A stretch of 64,000 bases of DNA, taken from the NCBI RefSeq assembly GCF_014384745.1, contig NZ_JACRSO010000003.1, positions 1 through 64,000 on the forward strand. Reading direction: 5' to 3'. A model generated the notes under the pieces. That model saw only the letters and a list, made by a program, of their open reading frames with translations. It made no database searches and was not told the DNA's origin. Source of the DNA: Luoshenia tenuis (GTDB lineage Bacteria; Bacillota; Clostridia; Christensenellales; GCA-900066905). Shown piece after piece: positions 39,602 through 48,299 of this stretch. A program made the translations under genes and the position numbers. Position 1 is the first letter of the stretch; every line of letters begins with the position of its first letter.

Positions 39602-42205
39602 CTAAATTTCCGGGTCTTCTTCTTGAACGTCCAGGGCATCCTCTTGCTCCTGTTGTTCCATAGCGCGCTCTACCAGCCGGTCCAACCCAGAGTCCGAAGT
39701 CACATCGGCTATTTCTTCCGTCTGTTCGCGCTGCGCATCTTCTGTCAGCCCATCGGCCGCCTCTTCTTCCTCCAGTTCATCCTCTTTTTCAGTAATGGCT
39801 ACGCTCACTACCCTGTCATCCTCTCCCAGCCGCATCAGCGTGACGCCCTGCGTCGAACGGCCCTGGGAGTTGATGGTGGCCACATCCATGCGGATCACGA
39901 TGCCTTCTGCGGTTATAATCATAATATCCTGATCTTGATCTACCAGCCGCAGTGCCGACAGATTACCGGTCTTTTCCGTAATCAGCAGTGTGCGTATCCC
40001 GTAACCGCCGCGGCTTTGCAGGCGGTATTCCTCCGTAGGCGTACGCTTGCCAAAGCCCTTTTCAGAGATCACCAGTACCTCTTTATCCAGGTCGAGAATG
40101 GCCATATCGATCACTTCGTCCCCTGGCCGCAGGCCGATGGCATGCACGCCGGCAGCGGTGCGTCCCATGGGCCGCACGTCTTTTTCGCTAAAGCGGATGG
40201 TCATCCCTTGCCGGGTCGCCACGATGATCTCATCCTCGCCTGTGGAAAGGTGCACCGAGATCAGATCGTCTCCCTCCCGCAGGCCGATGGCGGCCAGGCC
40301 CGTCTTTCGGATATTGTTAAAGGCTGCGACCTCGCTCTTTTTGATCATGCCGCCCTTGGTGGCCATCACCAGATATTTGAATTCTTCCTCTTTGGGCACC
40401 GGCAGGGCTGCGCGAACCTTTTCATCGCCATCCAGTTGCAGCAGGTTGACGATCGCAGTGCCCTTGGCCGTGCGCCCTGCCTCCGGGATCTCATAGGCCT
40501 TGAGCTTGAATACCCGCCCGCGCGTGGTGAAGAACAAGATCTCCTGATGGGTGGAGGCGGTAAATACGGTATCCACCACGTCCTCATCGCGGGTTTGCAG
40601 GGCCGTAATGCCCTTGCCGCCGCGCCGCTGGCTGCGGTAAGTAGTGGTCGCCAGGCGCTTAACATACCCCAACTGCGTCAGGGTAATGACCATGTCCTTA
40701 TCCTCAATGAGGTCCTCCAGGTCGATCTCATCGGCCAGCTGGGTGATCTCCGTACGCCGCTCATCCCCATATTTATCGCGCACCACCAGGATCTCCTCCC
40801 GGACGATGCCCAGAATCTTGCGTTCATCCCCCAATACATCCAGAAGGTAAGCGATGGTCTTTTGCAGCCCATCGTACTCCTCCATGATGCGGTCGCGCTC
40901 CAAGCCGGTCAACCGCTGCAGCCGCATTTCCAGAATCGCCACGGCCTGCACTTCGGATAGGCCGAAATTCTCCATCAATCCCGCGCGTGCATCCTGTGTG
41001 GTCTTGCTGGCGCGGATCAGGCGGATCACCGCATCGATATGGTCCAGCGCCGTGATCAGACCCTCGATAATGTGCGCGCGCTTTTGCGCCCGCTCCAGGT
41101 CATACTGGCACCGGCGGGTGATCACGTCCTTTTGATGGTCGATATAATGGCCGATGACCGTCTTTAAATTCAGTACCTTGGGCTGCCCATCCACCAGGGC
41201 CAGCATGATCACGCCAAAGGTATCCTGCATCTGGGTGTGCTTATAAAGCGTATTGAGTACCACATTGGGGTTTGCATTGGCCTTAAGCTCGATGACGATG
41301 CGCATACCGCTGCGGTCGGATTCATCTCGCAGGTCACTGATGCCCTCCACCCGTTTTTCGTGCACCAGTTCTGCGATCTTTTCGATCAACCGTGCCTTAT
41401 TCACCTGGTAGGGGATCTCCGTCACCACGATGCGGTTACGGTTGTTGTGCATTTGTTCGATCTCCGCCTTGGCCCGGGTCACCACCCGCCCCCGGCCAGT
41501 GCGGTAAGCCTCCCGGATACCGCTGGTGCCCATGATGATGCCGCCGGTGGGGAAATCCGGGCCTGGGATATAGCGCATCAGCTCATCTACCGAGATATCC
41601 GGATTGTCGATCATGGCGACGACGCCGTCCACCACCTCGCGCAGGTTGTGCGGCGGGATATTGGTGGCCATGCCTACGGCAATACCTCCCGAACCGTTGA
41701 CCAACAGGCTGGGGAACCGGGCCGGCATCACGGCGGGCTGCATCAACGTCTCATCGAAGTTGGGCACAAAGTCCACCGTATTTTTATCGATGTCGGCGAT
41801 CATCTCCATGGTGATTTTGTTCATCCGCGCCTCGGTATAACGCATGGCGGCCGCGCCGTCCCCGTCTACCGAGCCGAAGTTGCCGTGCCCCTCCACCATA
41901 GGGTAGCGCATGGAAAAATCCTGCGCCATGCGCACCATGGCATCGTACACCGCCGTATCTCCATGGGGATGGTACTTACCTAACACGTCACCCACGATAC
42001 GGGCGCTTTTACGGAAGGGCTTATCCGGCGTTAGGCCCAACTCGCTCATGGAATAAAGGATGCGCCGGTGTACGGGCTTGAGCCCGTCGCGTACATCCGG
42101 CAGCGCCCGGTTGATGATAACCGCCATCGCATAGGCGATGAACGACTTTTTCATTTCCGATTCGATGCCTATCGGTTTAATTCGGTTCTCGTTTTCCACG
42201 CTCAT
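39602..42205 (-). CDS. gyrA: DNA gyrase subunit A
   Basis: This 867-residue protein cuts and rejoins DNA for negative supercoiling. Catalytic Tyr123 is in AAMRYTEARM. The quinolone-determining region GDVLGKYHPHGDTAVYDAM has Thr84 and Asp88 at the positions where E. coli has Ser83 and Asp87; Thr is common in wild-type Clostridia, so no resistance is implied. The C-terminal beta-pinwheel has the GyrA box QRRGGKG, which marks gyrase rather than topoisomerase IV. The protein ends in a long Glu/Asp-rich tail (about the last 55 residues). TTGGAG stands before the ATG. Confidence 0.97.
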   Translation of the reverse strand: MSVENENRIKPIGIESEMKKSFIAYAMAVIINRALPDVRDGLKPVHRRILYSMSELGLTPDKPFRKSARIVGDVLGKYHPHGDTAVYDAMVRMAQDFSMRYPMVEGHGNFGSVDGDGAAAMRYTEARMNKITMEMIADIDKNTVDFVPNFDETLMQPAVMPARFPSLLVNGSGGIAVGMATNIPPHNLREVVDGVVAMIDNPDISVDELMRYIPGPDFPTGGIIMGTSGIREAYRTGRGRVVTRAKAEIEQMHNNRNRIVVTEIPYQVNKARLIEKIAELVHEKRVEGISDLRDESDRSGMRIVIELKANANPNVVLNTLYKHTQMQDTFGVIMLALVDGQPKVLNLKTVIGHYIDHQKDVITRRCQYDLERAQKRAHIIEGLITALDHIDAVIRLIRASKTTQDARAGLMENFGLSEVQAVAILEMRLQRLTGLERDRIMEEYDGLQKTIAYLLDVLGDERKILGIVREEILVVRDKYGDERRTEITQLADEIDLEDLIEDKDMVITLTQLGYVKRLATTTYRSQRRGGKGITALQTRDEDVVDTVFTASTHQEILFFTTRGRVFKLKAYEIPEAGRTAKGTAIVNLLQLDGDEKVRAALPVPKEEEFKYLVMATKGGMIKKSEVAAFNNIRKTGLAAIGLREGDDLISVHLSTGEDEIIVATRQGMTIRFSEKDVRPMGRTAAGVHAIGLRPGDEVIDMAILDLDKEVLVISEKGFGKRTPTEEYRLQSRGGYGIRTLLITEKTGNLSALRLVDQDQDIMIITAEGIVIRMDVATINSQGRSTQGVTLMRLGEDDRVVSVAITEKEDELEEEEAADGLTEDAQREQTEEIADVTSDSGLDRLVERAMEQQEQEDALDVQEEDPEI

Positions 42206-42233
42206 TCACGCTCCAAATCTATTTCGAGAAAAG

Positions 42234-43208
42234 CTATTGCTGCGTTTCCTCTTTTGTTTCGTCCTCTTTTTGTAGGGCGGCTTCTGCCTTGGCCGTCTTT
42301 TTCCGCTTATGCCTGCGCACAAGGTAGATCACCAGCAGCGTGATCCCCCCGGCAACGCCCAGCGGCAAAATCAAATAGCAGATGCCGATCACGATAAAGC
42401 CCAGGATATTGACCAGGATCCGCCAAGAATTGTCCAATCCCTTAAGCATCCCATTGCCCAGCTCCTCGCCCGTCATGGCCTGGATACTCTCCTGGTTGGT
42501 CTTAACCAACTCCCTGACCGGCTGGATATGGATGTCCAGCGTCGAATCGTCGATCCTGTCGTCTAAATAGCGCTTTTTTCCCTCATATACTTCCAGCTCC
42601 TCCTGTACGCCGGAGAGGCTGTCGTTCACCTTCATGATCTCTTCTACCGTCTGGGCTTTTTCCATCAGCCGCAGCAGTTCCTGCTCCTGCTTTTGCAGGT
42701 GCTCGATCCTGGCCTCGATATCGTAATACTCCTCGGTGACCTCCTGCGCGTTCTGGCTGGATTGGGTGACCTTGGCCTTATCGCTTAAAGCGGCGCGGAA
42801 CACATCCATCTGCTCGGTCGGAACCCGCGCGGTGATGTTGGCGTACAACTGCCCGTCGGCGTTCTCATACACATCGCTGCTGGAAACGTAACCGCCATAG
42901 CCCTTCAAGGATTCTACGATCTCGTCGTGCAGCTGGCGCACATCCTGCGCCTCCAGGGTGATATCCCCGGTATAGATGATCTTTTGATTCTCGCGCGCCG
43001 CCCCCACCGCAGCTGTGGAGGGGACTGCTGCGGAATCTGCGCCCTGTTCTCCATCATAGACGGCGCTCTCGCTTGTATATCCCGTGGCATTATCCCGCAG
43101 TCCGCTATCCATAGGTGCGATCGCACTGCATCCCGCGGTCAGCAATACCCCCGCACACAATAACGCTGCAAGACCCGTGCGTTCAAACGTCTTAATCCCA
43201 AATTTCAT
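42234..43208 (-). CDS. DUF4349-domain lipoprotein
   Basis: This 324-residue envelope protein has a lipoprotein signal (lipobox LTAGC, Cys27), a Ser/Ala-rich linker and a DUF4349 domain with a long coiled coil (about residues 165-215, EYYDIEARIEHLQKQEQELL). A C-terminal membrane helix (about 265-298) and a basic/acidic tail follow. Function is unknown for the family. It lies between gyrB and gyrA on the same strand with gaps of 28 nt to gyrA and 41 nt to gyrB, so it is probably co-transcribed with gyrase. Confidence 0.88.
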   Translation of the reverse strand: MKFGIKTFERTGLAALLCAGVLLTAGCSAIAPMDSGLRDNATGYTSESAVYDGEQGADSAAVPSTAAVGAARENQKIIYTGDITLEAQDVRQLHDEIVESLKGYGGYVSSSDVYENADGQLYANITARVPTEQMDVFRAALSDKAKVTQSSQNAQEVTEEYYDIEARIEHLQKQEQELLRLMEKAQTVEEIMKVNDSLSGVQEELEVYEGKKRYLDDRIDDSTLDIHIQPVRELVKTNQESIQAMTGEELGNGMLKGLDNSWRILVNILGFIVIGICYLILPLGVAGGITLLVIYLVRRHKRKKTAKAEAALQKEDETKEETQQ

Positions 43209-43249
43209 ATCGGCCGCCCCCTTTATTTTCAGGTGGTGCCCCCTGGCGG

Positions 43250-45187
43250 TTAAACGTCCAAGTTAACGACTAGCTTTGCATTCTCTTCGATAAATTCCCG
43301 CCGCGGGCCGACGCGCTCACCCATCAGGGTATCGAATATCTCGTCGGCCGAAATGGCGTCTTCCAGAGATACCTGCAGCAAAATGCGCTGATCCGGGTCC
43401 ATGGTGGTCTCCCAAAGCTGCTCGGGATTCATCTCGCCAAGGCCCTTATAGCGCTGGATGGAGTAGTTTGAATCCCGCCCGATCTCATTGAGGTATGCTT
43501 CCAGCGCCTCGTCGGAATAGAGGTACTGCTCGGTCTTTTGCTTGGTCACTTTATAAAGCGGCGGCTGGGCGATGTACACAAAGCCGTTTTCGATCAGCGG
43601 GCGCATATAGCGGTAGAAGAAGGTCAGCATCAAAATCCGAATATGGCTGCCGTCCACATCCGCATCTGTCATGCAGATGATCTTGTGATACCGCAGCTTT
43701 TCAACGTTAAAATCCTCGCTGATGCCTGCGCCAAAGGCGGTTATCATGGCCTTGATCTCGTTATTGGCCAAAATACGGTCCAGCCGTGTCTTTTCCACGT
43801 TCAAGATCTTGCCGCGCAGCGGTAAGATGGCCTGAAATTCCCGGTTGCGCCCCTGCTTTGCAGAACCGCCGGCCGAATCCCCCTCAACGATAAAGATCTC
43901 ACACTTGCTGGCATCGCGCTCAGAGCAATCGGCTAGCTTGCCCGGCAGCGCGTTGGCGCTGTCCAGCACGGTTTTGCGCCGGGTCATCTCCCGCGCCTTC
44001 TTGGCAGCTTCGCGCGCGCGCGCCGCCGTCATGCACTTGTCGATGATCGCCCGGGCGACAGTCGGGTTCTCCTCAAGAAAAGTGGAAAGATGCTCGTTCA
44101 TCACGCTCTCCACCAGGCCCCGCATTTCGCTGTTTCCCAATTTAGTCTTGGTCTGCCCCTCGAACTGCGGCTCCATCAGTTTGACCGAGATGATCGCACA
44201 GATCCCCTCGCGGATATCCTCGCCCTGAAGGTTGTTCTCGTTCTCCTTGAGCAGCTTATATTTGCGCGCATAATCGTTGACCACGCGGGTCAACGCGTTT
44301 TTAAAGCCCACCAGATGGGTTCCGCCCTCGGTCGTCTCAATATTGTTGGCAAAAGAGAAGATATTCTCCACATACGTATCGTTATACTGCAGCGCGATCT
44401 CGCAGCTGGCGGTATCCTTGGTGCCGCTGATATAGACCGGCTCCGGGAATAACGGCTCCTTGTTTTTATTAAGGAACTGTACGAACGATACAATGCCGCC
44501 CTCATAATAAAACTCTTTAAACTGCTCCTGCCCATCCCGCTCATCGGTCAGGGTGATGCGTACCCCACGGTTGAGGAAGGCCATCTCCCGCAGGCGCGTT
44601 TTTAATACATCATATTGGAATTCCAGGGTATCAAAGATCTCGCCATCCGGCCAGAATGTGATGGTAGACCCCGTCTCCTGCGTTTCGCCGATGATCTCAA
44701 GGTCGATATCCGGGTCACCGCGGGTATAGGTCTGGTGATAGATATTGCCGCCTTGGCGCACCTCCACCTCCAACTTGGTGGAAAGCGCGTTGACCACCGA
44801 CATGCCTACCCCGTGCAGGCCGCCGGATACCTTATATCCATCCCCGCCGAATTTTCCGCCGGCGTGCAAAATGGTCAAACACACCTCTACCGCCGGGCGC
44901 CCCATCTTGGGATGGATGCCCACGGGGATCCCGCGCCCATTATCCCGTACCGAAAGCCCCCCGTCTTTAAGGATGGTCACCGCGATGGTATCGCAATATC
45001 CTGCCAGAGCCTCGTCGATGGCATTATCCACGATCTCATACACCATATGGTGTAGTCCCCGCGCGCTGGTGGAGCCGATGTACATGCCAGGCCTGCGGCG
45101 CACGGCCTCCAGCCCCTCTAATACCTGAATCTGGGATTCATCATAAACATGCTCGCCATGGTTGGGTTGTACGACTTCTTCAGACAT
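43250..45187 (-). CDS. gyrB: DNA gyrase subunit B
   Basis: This 645-residue ATPase subunit has the GHKL motifs YEIVDNAIDEALAG and DNGRGIPVGIHP, the novobiocin-site GGLHGVGMSVVNALS, the TOPRIM motif VEGDSAGGSAKQGRNREFQ (about residue 437) and the C-terminal QRYKGLGEMNP. Length is standard for Gram-positive GyrB without the proteobacterial insert. AGGAGG lies just before the ATG. It follows remB by 39 nt. Confidence 0.97.
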   Translation of the reverse strand: MSEEVVQPNHGEHVYDESQIQVLEGLEAVRRRPGMYIGSTSARGLHHMVYEIVDNAIDEALAGYCDTIAVTILKDGGLSVRDNGRGIPVGIHPKMGRPAVEVCLTILHAGGKFGGDGYKVSGGLHGVGMSVVNALSTKLEVEVRQGGNIYHQTYTRGDPDIDLEIIGETQETGSTITFWPDGEIFDTLEFQYDVLKTRLREMAFLNRGVRITLTDERDGQEQFKEFYYEGGIVSFVQFLNKNKEPLFPEPVYISGTKDTASCEIALQYNDTYVENIFSFANNIETTEGGTHLVGFKNALTRVVNDYARKYKLLKENENNLQGEDIREGICAIISVKLMEPQFEGQTKTKLGNSEMRGLVESVMNEHLSTFLEENPTVARAIIDKCMTAARAREAAKKAREMTRRKTVLDSANALPGKLADCSERDASKCEIFIVEGDSAGGSAKQGRNREFQAILPLRGKILNVEKTRLDRILANNEIKAMITAFGAGISEDFNVEKLRYHKIICMTDADVDGSHIRILMLTFFYRYMRPLIENGFVYIAQPPLYKVTKQKTEQYLYSDEALEAYLNEIGRDSNYSIQRYKGLGEMNPEQLWETTMDPDQRILLQVSLEDAISADEIFDTLMGERVGPRREFIEENAKLVVNLDV

Positions 45188-45226
45188 AAAATCCTCCTAA
45201 TTTTGGATGATACAGTTGCTTTTTCT

Positions 45227-45496
45227 CTAACCATTATCGTTAATGGCGGAAAAACCCGCCCTTTTATACAGTGTCTGCGAGGAGATAGGCGAAGCATAGG
45301 CCATCATCCCGCCGCTGCCGCCGGTGATCACATAACTTTTGATCCCCTCCGGGGACACCTGCTCCAAACAGCCCTTTTGCCGCAGCCCCTCTAAAAACCT
45401 GCGCGTATGTGCCGAGGCGCCTGCCCCTTCGCCTTCTAAGATCATCATGATTTCCTTATCCGGAATCATTTTATCTCCGCCAATATGAACGATCAT
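45227..45496 (-). CDS. remB: RemB/YaaB-like DUF370-related protein
   Basis: This 89-residue protein matches the small RemB (YaaB) proteins found between recF and gyrB in many Firmicutes: a beta-rich N terminus (MIVHIGGDKMIPDKEIMMIL) and a conserved C-terminal SYVITGG-YASPISSQTLYKRAG. RemB regulates matrix genes in Bacillus; here the role is inferred. A longer frame extends upstream, but AAGGGATGG and homology support ATG 45496. It is the first gene of the remB-gyrB-DUF4349-gyrA transcript. Confidence 0.85.
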   Translation of the reverse strand: MIVHIGGDKMIPDKEIMMILEGEGAGASAHTRRFLEGLRQKGCLEQVSPEGIKSYVITGGSGGMMAYASPISSQTLYKRAGFSAINDNG

Positions 45497-45523
45497 GCCG
45501 CCATCCCTTCTTTGACAGGATTC

Positions 45524-45571
45524 TAAGTAAAATCCCAATAACCCCCTGCTTTTGGAGGGGGTTTTTACTTA
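45524..45571 (-). promoter_or_regulatory. Nested hairpin in the remB-gyrB leader
   Basis: The outer arms TAAGTAAAA (45524-45532) and TTTTACTTA (45563-45571) enclose an inner 8-bp stem AACCCCCT (45540-45547) and AGGGGGTT (45556-45563). The structure starts about 18 nt after the -10 box and ends about 28 nt before the remB start. On the minus strand the inner hairpin is followed by a weak T-rich stretch, so a terminator/attenuator role is possible but not clear. Confidence 0.5.
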
Positions 45572-45588
45572 ATAATATAGCCTCCACT

Positions 45589-45594
45589 ATTATA
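45589..45594 (-). promoter_or_regulatory. -10 box of the remB-gyrB-gyrA promoter
   Basis: A perfect TATAAT on the minus strand, with a weak TTCTAA 17 nt upstream, is placed just before the leader hairpin and downstream of the recF terminator. Confidence 0.5.
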
Positions 45595-45691
45595 CCCTAT
45601 TTTCGGGATAATTAGAAGGGGTTTGAAGGAAATTGGCGCGCCCCTTTCTGCTTTTGAATGAACGGGCTGCATCGCTCATAACCGCGCCGCG

Positions 45692-45725
45692 GTGCCATAA
45701 AAAAACTGCCCAATGGGCAGTTTTT
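45692..45725 (-). terminator. Terminator of recF
   Basis: An 11-bp perfect stem (45701-45711 with 45715-45725) with T residues on the minus-strand side lies 13 nt after the recF stop. The rest of the 45595-45700 gap shows no gene. Confidence 0.85.
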
Positions 45726-45738
45726 ATTCTCTTTGTTC

Positions 45739-46860
45739 TTAGATCAGGGTACAGCCGGATACCCCTTCGTGCATCCCCACCTCAAAGACCGCCATTTCCC
45801 GCTGTTCCATGTGGGGCAGCTGCCGGTAATTTGTACAGGCGATAAAGGTCTGCACGCCCGAGGTATGTTTGAGCAAGAGCCGCTGGCGTTCGTCGTCCAA
45901 CTCGCTCATCACATCGTCCAAGAGCAGGATAGGCGCTTCTCCGGTTTCTTCTTCCATCAGGCGCAGTTCCGCCAGCTTCAAAGAAAGGGCGCTGGTGCGC
46001 TGCTGCCCCTGCGAACCAAAGGCGCGCACAGCGGTTTCCCCTATCTTCAGCTCCAATTCGTCCCGATGCGGGCCAACCGTCGTCGTAACTCGTCTTAAAT
46101 CCTCGCTGCGGGCTTTTTGAATGCGGGTATATAATTCATCCTGCAAAGCCTCTACCGTGCCATTTAAGTCCAATTTTGTTTGATATAGCAGCGTCAGGTG
46201 CTCCCGGCCGCCTGAAATATCATAATAGATCCGCTGGGCAGCCTGACAAAGCCGCCCCACCCACTCCGCCCTGCGGAAGGCCACCTGCGCGCCATACCGG
46301 CTCAACTGCAGATCCCAAAGGTCCAAATCCCCCTGGCCTGCGTTCTTCTTTTCCACCAGCTGACGCAGTAATATATTGCGCTGGCGCAGCGCCCTTTGGT
46401 AATTGGACAGGGCATTAAAGTATAGCGGGCTGATCTGGGAAAGGCTGATATCCAAAAAACGCCTTCTCACATCCGGACCATCCTTTACCAACCGCAGATC
46501 CTCAGGGCTGAACATGACGCCGTTGAGCACCCCCAGCAGTTCGCCGATACGCGGCAGCTCAGCGCCTCCCACCCAGGCCTTTTTGCGTCCCTTTTCGGAT
46601 AATTGGAGCTTGATCTGGCTTTTTCCGTTCAGGCGGCTGATCGATGTTACGATCTGCGCGCCTTCGCTGCCAAAGTGGATCAGTTCCCGGTCGCGAGGGG
46701 TCCTATGGCTGCGCGCCGTACAGCACAAAAAAATCGCTTCCAAAAGGTTGGTCTTTCCTTTGGCGTTTTCGCCCGAAAAGACCGTTACTTCCTGGTCAAA
46801 ATCCAGTACAGCCTTTTGATAAGAGCGAAAATCCTGCAGTTCCAGCCGTTCCACCCTCAT
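45739..46860 (-). CDS. recF: DNA replication and repair protein RecF
   Basis: This 373-residue SMC-like ATPase loads RecA at gaps. Walker A is SGENAKGKTNLLEAI, and the signature and Walker B regions are GSQGQQRTSALSLKLAEL and PILLLDDVMSELD. The N terminus MRVERLELQDFRSYQ is typical. GGAGGTGAGGGGCCC stands before the ATG. The gene lies directly after dnaN; the small S4-domain gene often found between them is missing. Confidence 0.96.
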   Translation of the reverse strand: MRVERLELQDFRSYQKAVLDFDQEVTVFSGENAKGKTNLLEAIFLCCTARSHRTPRDRELIHFGSEGAQIVTSISRLNGKSQIKLQLSEKGRKKAWVGGAELPRIGELLGVLNGVMFSPEDLRLVKDGPDVRRRFLDISLSQISPLYFNALSNYQRALRQRNILLRQLVEKKNAGQGDLDLWDLQLSRYGAQVAFRRAEWVGRLCQAAQRIYYDISGGREHLTLLYQTKLDLNGTVEALQDELYTRIQKARSEDLRRVTTTVGPHRDELELKIGETAVRAFGSQGQQRTSALSLKLAELRLMEEETGEAPILLLDDVMSELDDERQRLLLKHTSGVQTFIACTNYRQLPHMEQREMAVFEVGMHEGVSGCTLI

Positions 46861-46896
46861 GGGCCCCTCACCTCCTTCATCCCAAAATTCATACGG

Positions 46897-46922
46897 AAAA
46901 AAGGGCCCCTAAAGGCCCTTTT
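46897..46922 (-). terminator. Terminator of dnaN
   Basis: A 9-bp stem (46899-46907 with 46914-46922) is followed by T residues on the minus strand, about 10 nt after the dnaN stop. Confidence 0.8.
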
Positions 46923-46931
46923 CATTCATCC

Positions 46932-48032
46932 TTAATAAATGCGCACCGGCAGCACCAGATAGGAGAATTTATCGCCTTCCACCGGATTGACCACACAAGG
47001 GCTGATGTTCGTGGTAAAGTCCAGGTTGATGGTCTCGTCATCCATGATCTTGAGCACGTCGGTAAAGTAACGCGCGTTAAAGGCGATCTCTAAGTCCTGC
47101 CCCTCCATGGCGATGGGGATCTCCTCGTATACGTCGCCCATCTCCGAGTTGGAGGTTAAGATCAGCTTGTTTTCGCTGATTTGGAAGCGTACCAGGTTAT
47201 TTTTCCCTTCCCGTGCCATCAGCGAAGCCCGGTCGATACTGTCGAACAGATCTCGCGCGGCCACCTGCACCCGCGTGTGATGATCGGTAGGCATAATCTG
47301 GCGGTATTTGATGAATTCTCCATCCAACAGCCGGGCGATCACCCGGGTATTTTTGATTTCGACCATCACATGCGTATCCTGGGACATGATATGGACATCG
47401 TCCCCGTCGTCATCCAGCAACTTACCGATCTCGCTTAGGGATTTGCCGGGGATGACGATCTGCTTTTCCTCACTGGGCGCGCTCAAAGCCTCTTTGCGCA
47501 AGGCCAAACGATAACCGTCCAGCGCGACCATGGTCAGGTTGTTCTGCTGAATCTCCAGCAGCGCGCCGGTCAGGATCGGCCGGGTCTCATCGGTAGCCAC
47601 CGCGAAGATCGTCTGGCGGATCATATCCTTTAACACCGGCTGGGCGATGGTAAAGCTAGAGGCGTCGGATACCTCGGCCAGATCCGGGAAGGTCTCAGGG
47701 TCTAATCCCTTCATTTTGGTGCGCGAACCCATACACTGAATGGTCACATTCAGATTATCGTCGATGGTGATATCTACATCTCCATCCGGCAGTTTACGTA
47801 CGATCTCGGCAAATAACCGCCCGGGTAAGACGACTTTGCCCTCCTCTTCAATATCACAGGCCAAAAAAGTTTGGATGCCCAAAGAAAGATCGGTACAGAT
47901 CAGCTGCAATCCTTTGGCATCTGCACAAATATAGATACCTTCCAAAACCGGAAGGGTGGATTTTACAGCCATCGCCCTTTGGACGGTGTTGATGCCAAAG
48001 ATCAATTCTTCTTTTTCGATATGTAGAATCAT
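46932..48032 (-). CDS. dnaN: DNA polymerase III beta subunit (sliding clamp)
   Basis: This 366-residue processivity clamp has three repeats of the clamp fold, starting MILHIEKEELIFGINTVQRAM and ending YLVLPVRIY, typical of Firmicute DnaN. It forms a dimeric ring around DNA and binds polymerase and mismatch-repair partners. GGAGG stands before the ATG. It is separated from dnaA by a 267-nt gap carrying DnaA boxes. Confidence 0.96.
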   Translation of the reverse strand: MILHIEKEELIFGINTVQRAMAVKSTLPVLEGIYICADAKGLQLICTDLSLGIQTFLACDIEEEGKVVLPGRLFAEIVRKLPDGDVDITIDDNLNVTIQCMGSRTKMKGLDPETFPDLAEVSDASSFTIAQPVLKDMIRQTIFAVATDETRPILTGALLEIQQNNLTMVALDGYRLALRKEALSAPSEEKQIVIPGKSLSEIGKLLDDDGDDVHIMSQDTHVMVEIKNTRVIARLLDGEFIKYRQIMPTDHHTRVQVAARDLFDSIDRASLMAREGKNNLVRFQISENKLILTSNSEMGDVYEEIPIAMEGQDLEIAFNARYFTDVLKIMDDETINLDFTTNISPCVVNPVEGDKFSYLVLPVRIY

Positions 48033-48299
48033 GTAAGTCCTCCTTTTGCCTTTGCTGTGGAATTTTACCCCTCACCGTGTAGGGAGAGATAATAAATTAA
48101 GGCGTAGTCGTTGCCGTAGTGCGTGTGTATATGTGGAAAAGCCCCCAACACCGCTATTTTCTGGGAATAGGTGGGTAGCATAACCTGTTTGTAAGTGGCA
48201 AAAGTTATCCCCGCCATTCCCAAAGAAGGTGGATAAGAGGGATTGGTCCTTTTTATCCACACGTTATCCCCTTTGGCAGCTGTGCAGATTGTGGATGGA
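48033..48299. other. oriC part 2: DnaA boxes between dnaA and dnaN
   Basis: This 267-nt gap has a perfect DnaA box TTATCCACA (48253-48261) and several near matches: the complement of TTTTCCACA (48132-48140), the complement of ATATACACA (48124-48132), two TTATCCCC sites (near 48205 and 48264) and a GTGGATAAG (near 48229). The stretch 48090-48110 is AT-rich. The layout matches the dnaA-dnaN part of bipartite Firmicute origins. Confidence 0.75.

Noticed and set aside
39623..40960. A 445-codon plus-strand open frame opposite gyrA
   Set aside because: The minus strand encodes the conserved GyrA C-terminal pinwheel here. The plus frame has composition typical of an antisense shadow.
39602..42205. 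Quinolone resistance from Thr at the GyrA Ser83 position
   Set aside because: Thr at this position is common in wild-type Clostridia, so it is not evidence of resistance.
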